Positions 51,479-58,749 of a stretch of 64,000 nucleotides of DNA are shown piece by piece. The DNA is taken from positions 66,972 to 130,971 of the forward strand of contig NZ_JAKNTA010000003.1 in NCBI RefSeq assembly GCF_022288725.1, given 5' to 3'. How positions within the stretch are numbered: the first letter of the stretch is position 1; each line of letters opens with the position of its first letter. This DNA comes from Kitasatospora sp. A2-31. GTDB lineage: Bacteria > Actinomycetota > Actinomycetes > Streptomycetales > Streptomycetaceae. The translations under genes and the position numbers were made by a program. A model generated the notes under the pieces. The model was not told the DNA's origin. It saw only the letters and a program-made list of their open reading frames with translations, and did not search any database.

Positions 51479-51520
51479 ACCGGGAAGCCTGCCACGCGCC
51501 ACCGACAGCGGCACGGGTTT

Positions 51521-51946
51521 TCAGTCCGCGACCCCGCGTTCCGCGGTGACCTTCTCGATCGCGACCCGGACCAGCAGTTCGCCCGGGACGCCGTTGCGGG
51601 CGCCGTACTGCTCGGCGAGCTCCTCGCCCATGTAGCGGGCGGCGATCCGGGTCGCCCAGGCACGCACCTCGGGCAGGTCGTCGCTGAGCCGCGCGGTGCC
51701 CTGCACCAGGGCGAAGGAGAACGGCGGCCGGTCGTCGTCCACGCAGAGCATCACCCGACCGTCACGGGCCAGCGTGCGGCCCTTCACGGTGGCGGCGCCG
51801 GTGTTGAAGACGATCTCGTCGCCGTCCAGCAGGAACCAGACCGGCGCGACGTGCGGTCGGCCGTCGGCCCGGGTGGTGGCGATCTTGGCGGTGCGGGTGC
51901 CGGCGGAGAGGAAGGCCCGCCACTCGGCCTCGGTCATGTGTGCCAT
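51521..51946 (-). CDS. PPOX-class F420-dependent oxidoreductase
   Basis: 141 residues. Split-barrel flavin/deazaflavin fold: AKIATTRADGRPHVAPVWFLLDGDEIVFNTGAATVKGRTLARDGRVMLCVDDDRPPF, then FALVQGTARL and AARYMGEELAEQYGARNGVPGELLVRVAIEKV. These match the FDOR-B subgroup that uses cofactor F420 to reduce or bind small molecules. Substrate unknown. Likely co-transcribed with the YunG-like gene (gap 42 bases). Confidence 0.9.
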   Translation of the reverse strand: MAHMTEAEWRAFLSAGTRTAKIATTRADGRPHVAPVWFLLDGDEIVFNTGAATVKGRTLARDGRVMLCVDDDRPPFSFALVQGTARLSDDLPEVRAWATRIAARYMGEELAEQYGARNGVPGELLVRVAIEKVTAERGVAD

Positions 51947-52192
51947 GGGGTCATCCTGGCCGCTGCGGCGTTCCGGCGGCAGGATCCGGGGCGGCGCGGC
52001 GCGCCGGCGCGCGGTGCTCCCGCGCGCCGACGGCCGGCCCCGGGCGGCGGGGCGGTCGGGGGCCCGTCCCGGCGCACGTCGCCGCCCGTGCGCCAGGGCC
52101 TGTCCGCCGGAACGCCTCGGGCGGGGCCGGGCGCGGGAGCGGCCGGGCGGAGCCGGGTGCCCCGGACCGCCCGGCCACCACCCGGCGGACCG

Positions 52193-52753
52193 CTACTTCG
52201 AGAGCGCCTCGACGCCGGCCTGCGCGAACTGCTCGTCCAGGTCGCCGCTGGGCGCGCCCGCGACGCCGATCCCGGCGACCGGGGCGCCCTTCGACTGCAC
52301 CGGCGCGCCGCCGCCCAGGAAGAGCGTGCCCGGAATGTCCTTGAGGTTCGGCGCCTGCGCCAGACGCTTGGCCAGCTCGGAGGTCGGTGCGTTCCAGGAG
52401 ACGGCGGTGAACGCCTTGCGCTGCGCCGACTCCGGCGACTGCGGGCCCGCGCCGTCGCCCTTGAGCAGGACCCGGGTCACCCCGTCGCGGTCCACCACGG
52501 CGACCGAGACGTGCTGGCCGGCCTTGGTGGCCGCGTCCAGGGTGGCCTGGGCGGCCCTGGTGGCGGCCTCGATGGTCAGGCCGGTGGTCTGGGCGAGGTT
52601 CTTGTTCTGGGTGTCGGCCTTGACCGCGGAGGCGGCGGCCGGGGTCTCCGCGGTGTCGGCGCTGGCCGAGACGGCGCCGACGGTGGCGGCGGCCAGCGCG
52701 GCGGCGGCGACGGTACCGGTCAGCACACGGGCGCGCACGGAGGTCTTCTTCAT
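52193..52753 (-). CDS. hbpS: HbpS-type secreted haem-binding protein
   Basis: 186 residues from the ATG at 52753 (GGAG/CAGGA upstream). A signal peptide (about 1-33) gives a mature GlcG/HbpS domain: NLAQTTGLTIEAATRAAQATLDAA, HVSVAVVDRDGVTRVLLKGDGAG, KAFTAVSWNAPTSELAKRL and GTLFLGGGAPVQSKGAPVAGIGVAGAPSGDLDEQFAQAGVEAL. S. reticuli HbpS is an octameric haem- and iron-binding protein that interacts with the kinase SenS under oxidative stress. The senS-type gene is divergent here, which confirms the identity. Confidence 0.9.
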   Translation of the reverse strand: MKKTSVRARVLTGTVAAAALAAATVGAVSASADTAETPAAASAVKADTQNKNLAQTTGLTIEAATRAAQATLDAATKAGQHVSVAVVDRDGVTRVLLKGDGAGPQSPESAQRKAFTAVSWNAPTSELAKRLAQAPNLKDIPGTLFLGGGAPVQSKGAPVAGIGVAGAPSGDLDEQFAQAGVEALSK

Positions 52754-53147
52754 GGTCCTGCTCCTCGTCGGATCGGGCGGGGGCCACGGCCGGAACCAGG
52801 AGGCCGGGCCGGGCTCGGCGGCTTCGGTGTCGATCCTCCGGCCGGTGCCCCCTCGGCCGCATCGACGGTCCGGCCTCCGCCGGCGCGCATGATGGATGAC
52901 GGTCCCGTCAACCGATCGGCTGATGCGCGGCCCGGCCGACCGGGTCACGATCGAGGGACCGGCGCGGGTCGACGCGGGTCGCCGCCATGGGCGGGCCGAG
53001 GTCGGCGCCGCCGCCGGGACGGCCGTCGGAGCACCGTACGCGGACGCGCCCGAGCCGCCGGACGCCGCCGCGGTACGGCCGCCCCGCCGCGCGGCACCGA
53101 AGCGGCACCGGAAGCAGCGCACCGGAAGCAGAGTGAGGAACGACCCC
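52754..53147. promoter_or_regulatory. hbpS-senS divergent promoter region
   Basis: 394 bases between divergent starts, no gene. It should hold promoters for both transcripts and the SenR operators. A short inverted motif TGACGG-TCCCG-TCA (around 52897-52912) is only a weak operator guess. Confidence 0.5.
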
Positions 53148-54416
53148 GTGGAGCAGCCGCCCCGCACCGCCGCCGCGACCGGCGACGTGCCCGCCGCCGA
53201 CCCGGACGCGGGCCGGCTGGCCGTGCTGCTCGACTCCGCCTTCCTGTTGCTGCTCGCCACCTCGCTGAGCCGTTTCCTCAGTCACCACCCCGGCAACCCG
53301 CGCATTCCCTGGGTGCTCGGGCTGAGCCTCGCCCTGGCGCTCGCCCAGCCGGCCGGCTCCTGGCTGGCCCACCGCCGCCCGCCCGCGCCCGGACGGCGCC
53401 GGCGGCTCTGGCCGCTGGCGCTGGTGGTCGGACTCTGGGTGGTGCTCGTCCTGCTGGCGCCCAGCTTCGCCTGGTGCGCCGTCCCGCTGGTCTACACGGG
53501 CCTGCGCACCCTGCCGGCCCGCGCGGCCATCCCCCTCGTGGCGGCGCTGACCCTGCTGGTGGTGGTCGGCGAGATCCGGCTGCCCGGCCCGGTGGACGCC
53601 AACCTGGTGCTGCTGCCGCCCGCGGTGGCCGCACTGGCCACGGCGGTCTTCCTGTACATGGAGCGGCAGTCCGAGCGACAGCGCGCACTGATCACCGACC
53701 TGCGCCGCACCCGGCGCGAACTCGCCGCCACCGAGCGGCGGGAGGGCACTCTGGCGGAGCGCCAGCGCCTGGCCATGGAGATCCACGACACCCTCGCGCA
53801 GGGGCTCTCCAGCCAGCAGATGCTGCTCCAGGCCGCGGACCGGACCTGGGACGCCGACCCGGCGACGGCCCGCACGCACGTCCGCACCGCCGCCGACGTG
53901 GCCGCCCGGAACCTCGCCGAGGCACGCCGGTTCGTCCACGACCTCGCCCCGGCAGAGCTCGCCGACGGCCGGACGCTGGACCAGGCGCTGCGCTCGCTCG
54001 CCGAACGGGAGTCCGCCGAGAGCGGCCTGCCGGTCCGCTTCCACCTGGACGGCGCCCCGGTGCCGCTGCCCGCGGCCGCGCAGTCCGCGCTGCTGCGGAT
54101 CGCCCAGGGGGCGCTGGCCAACGTCCGGGAGCACGCGGACGCCTCGGCGGCCGCGCTGACCCTCTCCTTCCTCGGTGACCAGGCCGTCCTGGACGTCGCC
54201 GACGACGGCCGGGGGTTCCGACCCACCGCAGGCGCGGAGGCCGGAGCCGGCTCCCGACCCGGCGCGACCGGCCGCGGGCACGGCCTGCCCGCGATGCGGG
54301 CCCGGCTGCGCCAACTCGGCGGCACCCTCACGGTGGAGAGCACCCCCGGCGAGGGCACCGTGGTCTCCGCCGCCATCCCGCTGGAGCCCCGACGAGAACC
54401 CCTGGAGCCCCGATGA
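53148..54416 (+). CDS. senS: SenS-type sensor histidine kinase
   Basis: 422 residues from a GTG at 53148 with GAGGAA seven bases upstream; a GTG 15 bases earlier has poorer spacing. Five membrane spans (about 20-175) are joined by loops, then a coiled segment leads to HisKA_3 with phosphoacceptor His213 (MEIHDTLAQGLSS). The ATPase has the N-box ANVREHADA, G1 VADDGRGF and G2 GHGLPAMRARL. The lack of a large extracellular sensor is typical of SenS, which senses via HbpS. The response regulator starts in its stop codon (ATGA). Confidence 0.93.
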   Translation: MEQPPRTAAATGDVPAADPDAGRLAVLLDSAFLLLLATSLSRFLSHHPGNPRIPWVLGLSLALALAQPAGSWLAHRRPPAPGRRRRLWPLALVVGLWVVLVLLAPSFAWCAVPLVYTGLRTLPARAAIPLVAALTLLVVVGEIRLPGPVDANLVLLPPAVAALATAVFLYMERQSERQRALITDLRRTRRELAATERREGTLAERQRLAMEIHDTLAQGLSSQQMLLQAADRTWDADPATARTHVRTAADVAARNLAEARRFVHDLAPAELADGRTLDQALRSLAERESAESGLPVRFHLDGAPVPLPAAAQSALLRIAQGALANVREHADASAAALTLSFLGDQAVLDVADDGRGFRPTAGAEAGAGSRPGATGRGHGLPAMRARLRQLGGTLTVESTPGEGTVVSAAIPLEPRREPLEPR

Positions 54417-55069
54417 GCACCGCGCCCGCGCCCCCGCCCGCGACCCCGCCCGTCCGCCTGCTGGTCTGCGACGACCACGCCGTCGTCCGGGCGGGCCTGC
54501 TCGCGCTGCTGGCCAGCGCCGGCGACATCGAGGTGGTCGGCGAGGCCAGCAGCGGCGAGGAGGCCGTGGCGCTGGCCGCCCGGCTCGCACCCCAGGTCGT
54601 CCTGATGGACCTGCAGCTCGGGGAGGGCATCGACGGTGTGGAGGCGACCCGGCGGATCACCGCGGCCCCCGACGCCCCGCACGTCCTGGTCCTCACCACC
54701 TACGACACCGATGCCGACATCACCCGCGCGATCGGCGCCGGTGCGACCGGCTACCTGCTGAAGGCCGAGCGGCCGGAGGAGCTGTTCGCGGCGGTGCACG
54801 CGGCGGCGCGCGGCCGTACCGTGCTCTCGCCGCCGGTCGCCTCCCGGGTGATGGCCCAGATGCGGGCCCCGCTGCCGCAGCTCACCGACCGGGAGCAGGA
54901 GATCCTGGCGCAGCTGGCGCAGGGGCTGGGCAACCGCGAGATCGCACGGGCGCTGTTCATCAGCGAGGCGACGGTGAAGACCCATCTGGGGCGGATCTAC
55001 GACAAGCTGGGCGTCGACACCCGCGCCGGCGCGGTGGCCGTGGCCAAGGAGCGCCGGCTGCTGCGCTGA
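54413..55069 (+). CDS. senR: SenR-type NarL-family response regulator
   Basis: 218 residues. Receiver domain (about 14-135): acidic pair CDDHAVV, phosphoacceptor Asp66 (VLMDL), Thr in LTTYDT and Lys in YLLKAERP. LuxR-type helix-turn-helix (about 150-218, LTDREQEILAQLAQGLGNREIARALFISEATVKTHLGRIYDKL). Receives phosphate from the SenS-type kinase encoded immediately upstream with an ATGA overlap. Expected to control the hbpS gene and redox-defence genes as in S. reticuli. Confidence 0.95.
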   Translation: MSTAPAPPPATPPVRLLVCDDHAVVRAGLLALLASAGDIEVVGEASSGEEAVALAARLAPQVVLMDLQLGEGIDGVEATRRITAAPDAPHVLVLTTYDTDADITRAIGAGATGYLLKAERPEELFAAVHAAARGRTVLSPPVASRVMAQMRAPLPQLTDREQEILAQLAQGLGNREIARALFISEATVKTHLGRIYDKLGVDTRAGAVAVAKERRLLR

Positions 55070-55126
55070 GCGCGCGGGCGCCGCCTCCCGCCGTCCCCCT
55101 GCGCCGTGCTCGCCGCACCGCCCGGC

Positions 55127-55735
55127 TCACCCCAGGGCGCTCCAGAACGCGCAGCGAATCCGCGGCAGCGCCGCGGTGCCGCTGCCGGCTCCCGGGAGCG
55201 GAGCGCCGCCGGCGGCCTCGCCCGACCAGCCCGGCCGGGCCGCCGCCCCCGGCGAGACCGCCGTCAGCCGGGCCTGGCCCAGCGGGCCGAACTCCAGCCC
55301 GAGCCGGTAGCCGTCCGGGGTCACCGCGGCCAGACCGGGCAGCGGGCGGCCGGCGTTCACCGAGGTGAGCCGCCAGCCCCGGCGCTGCCAGGCCGCCGCC
55401 ACCATGCCCGGCAGCTCCGGCCGGCGCGCGGGCGAGATGACCGTGACGATCTCCAGGCTGCGGGCGACGTACCAGTGCACGGCCCCGTCGTCCGGGCCGG
55501 AGCCGGGTGCGAGCAGCCGCGTGCCCGTTCGGGTGGGCCCCTCCCGCCAGGCCAGCTCGGGCCTGACCGCGTCCAGGGTGTCCCGGAGCAGGCGGTCGCA
55601 GCGGGCGGCGGCCTCGGCCCGCGCGGCCTGCCCGCCGTGGACCGGCTCGGCGGCCGGCACGGGGGTCGTCCGCAGCGGCCGCCGCGGACGACCGGCGTGG
55701 ATCTCGACGTTCGCTTCGGCGCCACCTGGCTGCAC
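55127..55735 (-). CDS. conserved-looking hypothetical protein
   Basis: 202 residues from a GTG at 55735, chosen because GGAGG is five bases upstream. A helical first half (ARAEAAARCDRLLRDTLDAVRPEL) leads to a beta-rich second half (HWYVARSLEIVTVISPARRPELPGMVAAAWQRRGWRLTSVN, PDGYRLGLEFGPLGQARLTAVSPG). No signal peptide, membrane span or known catalytic motif. Function unknown. Convergent with senR; divergent from the TetR gene, whose operator at 55872 lies between the two starts, so it may be co-regulated. Confidence 0.65.
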   Translation of the reverse strand: MQPGGAEANVEIHAGRPRRPLRTTPVPAAEPVHGGQAARAEAAARCDRLLRDTLDAVRPELAWREGPTRTGTRLLAPGSGPDDGAVHWYVARSLEIVTVISPARRPELPGMVAAAWQRRGWRLTSVNAGRPLPGLAAVTPDGYRLGLEFGPLGQARLTAVSPGAAARPGWSGEAAGGAPLPGAGSGTAALPRIRCAFWSALG

Positions 55736-55871
55736 CGGGACCTCCGTTGTTCTCCCGGCGTTCACCCCCGGGCGGCATGCGGTTCCTTCTGCTCCCTGGA
55801 CGGCACCGCCCCCGGCGCCAGTTCCACCCCGAGCCGGGAGGCGAACCGTCCACCGGCGGACCCGAGCGTAA

Positions 55872-55886
55872 ACTGCACCGAGTAGT
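55872..55886. promoter_or_regulatory. TetR operator site 1
   Basis: ACTGCACCGAGTAGT, 27 bases upstream of the TetR start. It shares 13 of 15 positions with site 2 (56806-56820) and suggests autoregulation. Confidence 0.6.
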
Positions 55887-55913
55887 GCAATCAATGGCGA
55901 AGGAGCACTCCGG

Positions 55914-56594
55914 ATGACCCCAGGGACCTCAGGGGCCTCAACGGCCCCGACCACCCCCGCCACCCCGGCGCCGGCCGCGGGCTCCCGCCGGATGCCGGAG
56001 AAGCGGCAGGCGATCACCCGCGCCGCGAGCACGGTCTTCGGCCGCGAGGGCTACACCCGTGCCAGCGTGGACGCGATCGCCGCCGAGGCAGGGGTGTCCA
56101 AGCGCACCATCTACAACCACTTCGGCGACAAGGAGAAGCTCTTCCTCTCCGTCGCGCTGGAGACCGCCGACGAGCTGACCGAGGTCGTCGCCGGCCTGGC
56201 CGACCGGCACCTGCACAAGATCGTCGATCTGGAGGCCGACCTCACCGCCTTCGCCGTCGACCGCGCCCGGGCCGTCCTGACGGCCGGTGACCACTACGCC
56301 CTCGGGCGGACGATCCGCGCCGAGGCCGCGAACATCCCGCCGGACGTCCTGCGGGCCTGGCTGGACGCCGGACCGCTCGCCTCCCAGCGCGACCTCGCCG
56401 CCCACTTCGGCCGACTCGCCGACCAGGGGCTGCTGCACATCGAGGACGCCACCCTGGCCGCGACCCAGTTCACCCTGCTGACCTTCAGCGGCGCCGCCGA
56501 CGCCACCTTCTTCGGGGCCGTCCCGATCGCCGAGGAGGACCTGAGGAACGGCATCACCGCCGGCATCAAGGCGTTCCTGCGCCTCTACGGCTGA
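55914..56594 (+). CDS. TetR/AcrR-family regulator
   Basis: 226 residues from the ATG at 55914 (AAGGAGC upstream). A Pro/Thr-rich 24-residue tail precedes the TetR DNA-binding domain (RQAITRAASTVFGREGYTRASVDAIAAEAGVSKRTIYNHFGDKEKLF, about 30-77). The all-helical ligand domain follows. Its own gene and the downstream hydrolase gene carry the same operator motif (three sites), so it should repress both. Ligand unknown. Confidence 0.92.
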   Translation: MTPGTSGASTAPTTPATPAPAAGSRRMPEKRQAITRAASTVFGREGYTRASVDAIAAEAGVSKRTIYNHFGDKEKLFLSVALETADELTEVVAGLADRHLHKIVDLEADLTAFAVDRARAVLTAGDHYALGRTIRAEAANIPPDVLRAWLDAGPLASQRDLAAHFGRLADQGLLHIEDATLAATQFTLLTFSGAADATFFGAVPIAEEDLRNGITAGIKAFLRLYG

Positions 56595-56805
56595 GTCCCG
56601 CCCGCGGCCCACGCGCCGCAGGGCCCACGTCGAGGGCCGGTCCCGCACCGGGGCCGGCCCTCGCCGCACGCCCGAGCCCCGGCCGCGCCGCCCCCGGCCG
56701 CGCCGCCCCCGACCGCGCCGCCTCCGACTGCGCCGCCTCCGACTGCGCCGAGACCCGCGGACCCCAGCCCCTCGCCACCCGGGGCCCTCGCCATGATCAA
56801 CGTGC
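56595..56805. repeat. gap with imperfect 15-bp tandem repeats
   Basis: No gene. Between about 56680 and 56754 are five imperfect copies of gccgcctccgactgc or gccgcccccggccgc. The gap separates the TetR gene from the hydrolase operators. Confidence 0.6.
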
Positions 56806-56820
56806 ACTGCACGGTGTAGT
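56806..56820. promoter_or_regulatory. TetR operator site 2
   Basis: ACTGCACGGTGTAGT: arms ACT-G-CAC and GTG-T-AGT mirror around one central G with a single mismatched pair. Upstream of the alpha/beta hydrolase. Confidence 0.65.
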
Positions 56821-56831
56821 TGCTTGGGAAG

Positions 56832-56846
56832 CCTACACCGTGTAGT
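56832..56846. promoter_or_regulatory. TetR operator site 3
   Basis: CCTACACCGTGTAGT contains the perfect palindrome CTACAC-C-GTGTAG. Its centre is 26 bases from that of site 2. It lies 61 bases upstream of the hydrolase start, in the core promoter zone. Confidence 0.65.
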
Positions 56847-56906
56847 TTACTTTCTGTCGGCGGGACCCCGCCGAACACCCCGCCCCACCGCTCCCGGAGG
56901 ACCCCC

Positions 56907-57686
56907 ATGCCCGCCGTCACCGTCGACACCGCCCGCATCCCCTACCGCATCGTGGGCGACGGCCCCGAGACCCTGCTCCTCGTCCACGGCACCGGCCCCG
57001 GCTCCGGCATGTGGGACCACCTGCTGGACGGCTTCACCGACCGCTACACCGTGCTGCTCCCCGAGCTGTCCGGCAGCGAGACCGCCGAGGACGACGGCGG
57101 CGAGCTGACCGTCGACACCCTCGCCGCCCAGGTCAACGCCGTCATCGAGGACGCCGGCCGCGGCCCCGTCCACCTGGTCGGCTTCTCGCTGGGTGCGGTC
57201 GTCGCCACCGCCGCCGCGGCCCGCCGCCCCGAGCAGGTCCGCCGGCTGGTCGCCGCCGCGGGCTGGATCAACGCGGACGACGAGTACCTGCGCAACATGA
57301 TGACCGTCTGGCTGGCCATCGCCGACGACCCGGCCGCCTTCGGCCGCTACGCCACCCTCACCGCGTTCAGCCGCGGCTTCCTCAACCGGATCGGCCGCGA
57401 GGCGGTCGAGGCCAACGCCGCCTTCATGCAGCCCACCCCCGGCACCCTGCGGCACATCGCGCTCGACCTCAGCCTGGACATCACCGACCTGCTCCCCCGG
57501 GTCCAGGCCCCGACCCTGGTGATCGGCTGCAGCCAGGACGCCACCATCCCGGTGGAGAACACCCGCCGCCTGCACGCGGCCATCGCCGGCAGCGAGTACG
57601 CCGAGTTCGACACCGGCCACGTCGTGGTGTTCGAACAGGCCGAGGCCTTCACCAGCACCGTTCGCGACTTCCTCGCCGCGGCGTGA
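56907..57686 (+). CDS. alpha/beta hydrolase
   Basis: 259 residues from the ATG at 56907 (GGAGG six bases upstream). Oxyanion strand LLLVHGTGPGSGMWDHLL, nucleophile Ser94 in GFSLGA, acid Asp211 in GCSQDATIP and His238 in TGHVVVF form a complete triad. A helical cap covers about 125-185. Could be an esterase, thioesterase or C-C hydrolase. It is under the TetR-type operator sites and precedes the SDR-polyketide synthase genes by about 120 bases, but that group has its own possible promoter. Confidence 0.88.
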   Translation: MPAVTVDTARIPYRIVGDGPETLLLVHGTGPGSGMWDHLLDGFTDRYTVLLPELSGSETAEDDGGELTVDTLAAQVNAVIEDAGRGPVHLVGFSLGAVVATAAAARRPEQVRRLVAAAGWINADDEYLRNMMTVWLAIADDPAAFGRYATLTAFSRGFLNRIGREAVEANAAFMQPTPGTLRHIALDLSLDITDLLPRVQAPTLVIGCSQDATIPVENTRRLHAAIAGSEYAEFDTGHVVVFEQAEAFTSTVRDFLAAA

Positions 57687-57752
57687 AGCGGGCCGCGCGG
57701 TACCCGGCCGGCGCCGCCCCCCGGCCCCGGCGCCGGCCGGACAGCCCGTCGC

Positions 57753-57801
57753 ACAGCTCCGACGCAGCTGCGACAAGAGCTGTACATGACCGGGTTAGTG
57801 T
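57753..57801 (+). promoter_or_regulatory. possible promoter of the SDR-PKS pair
   Basis: An inverted repeat ACAGCTC-(17)-GAGCTGT (57753-57783) precedes TAGTGT (57796-57801), a plausible -10. A start only about seven bases later would put transcription close to the GTG at 57808, so the messenger may be leaderless. Confidence 0.4.
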
Positions 57802-57807
57802 GCGGGC

Positions 57808-58749
57808 GTGAGCCTTCATGTCGTCATTGGATTCGGGCCCGCCGGAGCGGCCACCGCTCGGCTGCTGGCCGAACAGGGTCATTCGGTACGGGTCGTCACC
57901 AGGTCGGGCCGCAGCCCCGAGCCCGGAATCGAACACGTCGCGCTGGACGCGACCGACACCGAGCGGCTGGTCGCGGCCGCGCAGGGCGCGAACGCCATCC
58001 ACGGCTGCGCCGCACCCCCCTACCACCGCTGGGCGGACGAGTGGCCGCCGCTGGCCGCCTCCCTCTGCACCGCGGCCGAACGGACCGGGGCCGTCCTGGT
58101 CATGCTCGGCAACCTCTACGGCTACGGTCCGGTGACCGGCCCGATCACCGAGCGACTGCCGCTCGCGGCCACCGGCACCAAGGGCCGGACACGCACCGCC
58201 GTCTGGGAGCAGGCCCGCAGCCTGCACGAACAGGGCCGGATCAAGGCGGTCGAGGTGCGGTCCTCCGACTTCTTCGGACCCGGCGTGACCGACGGCGGCC
58301 ACCTGGCCGCGCGGGTCGTGCCCCGGCTGCTGAACGGCAAGCCGGTCTCCACGCTCGGGGATCCGGACGCCCCGCACAGCTGGACCTACCTCCCCGACGT
58401 CGCCGCCGCCCTGGTCGAGATCGCGGGCGAGGAGCGGGCCTGGGGCCGGGCCTGGCACGTGCCGACCGAACCCCCCCTCTCCACCCGCGAGATGGTGGAC
58501 CGTCTGGCCGCCGCGGCGGGCACCGGACCGGTGGCCGTCCGCCGGGTGCCTCCGGCCGTCCTCGGCCTCGGCGGACTCGTCTCCCCCCTGCTGCGCGAAC
58601 TCAAGGAGGTCCGCTACCAGTTCGACGCGCCCTTCGTCGTCGACTCCACCGCCTACCAGGCCGAGTTCGCGGTCCGGGCAACCCCCGTGGCCGACCAGGT
58701 CGAAGCGACCGTGGCGTGGTGGCGAGAGCGTCTGGCCGGCGCCCGATGA
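57808..58749 (+). CDS. atypical NAD(P)-binding SDR, coupled to the PKS
   Basis: 313 residues from a GTG at 57808. Rossmann motif GFGPAG, with RSGRS as the cofactor-binding loop. The extended SDR fold follows (MLGNLYGYGPVTGPITERL, HSWTYLPDVAAALVEI), but in the active site ATGTKGRT the lysine keeps its place while the tyrosine four residues before it is alanine. A normal SDR reduction is therefore doubtful unless another residue does the job. It overlaps the megaenzyme start (ATGA), so the two act together, perhaps on its product. Confidence 0.82.
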   Translation: MSLHVVIGFGPAGAATARLLAEQGHSVRVVTRSGRSPEPGIEHVALDATDTERLVAAAQGANAIHGCAAPPYHRWADEWPPLAASLCTAAERTGAVLVMLGNLYGYGPVTGPITERLPLAATGTKGRTRTAVWEQARSLHEQGRIKAVEVRSSDFFGPGVTDGGHLAARVVPRLLNGKPVSTLGDPDAPHSWTYLPDVAAALVEIAGEERAWGRAWHVPTEPPLSTREMVDRLAAAAGTGPVAVRRVPPAVLGLGGLVSPLLRELKEVRYQFDAPFVVDSTAYQAEFAVRATPVADQVEATVAWWRERLAGAR

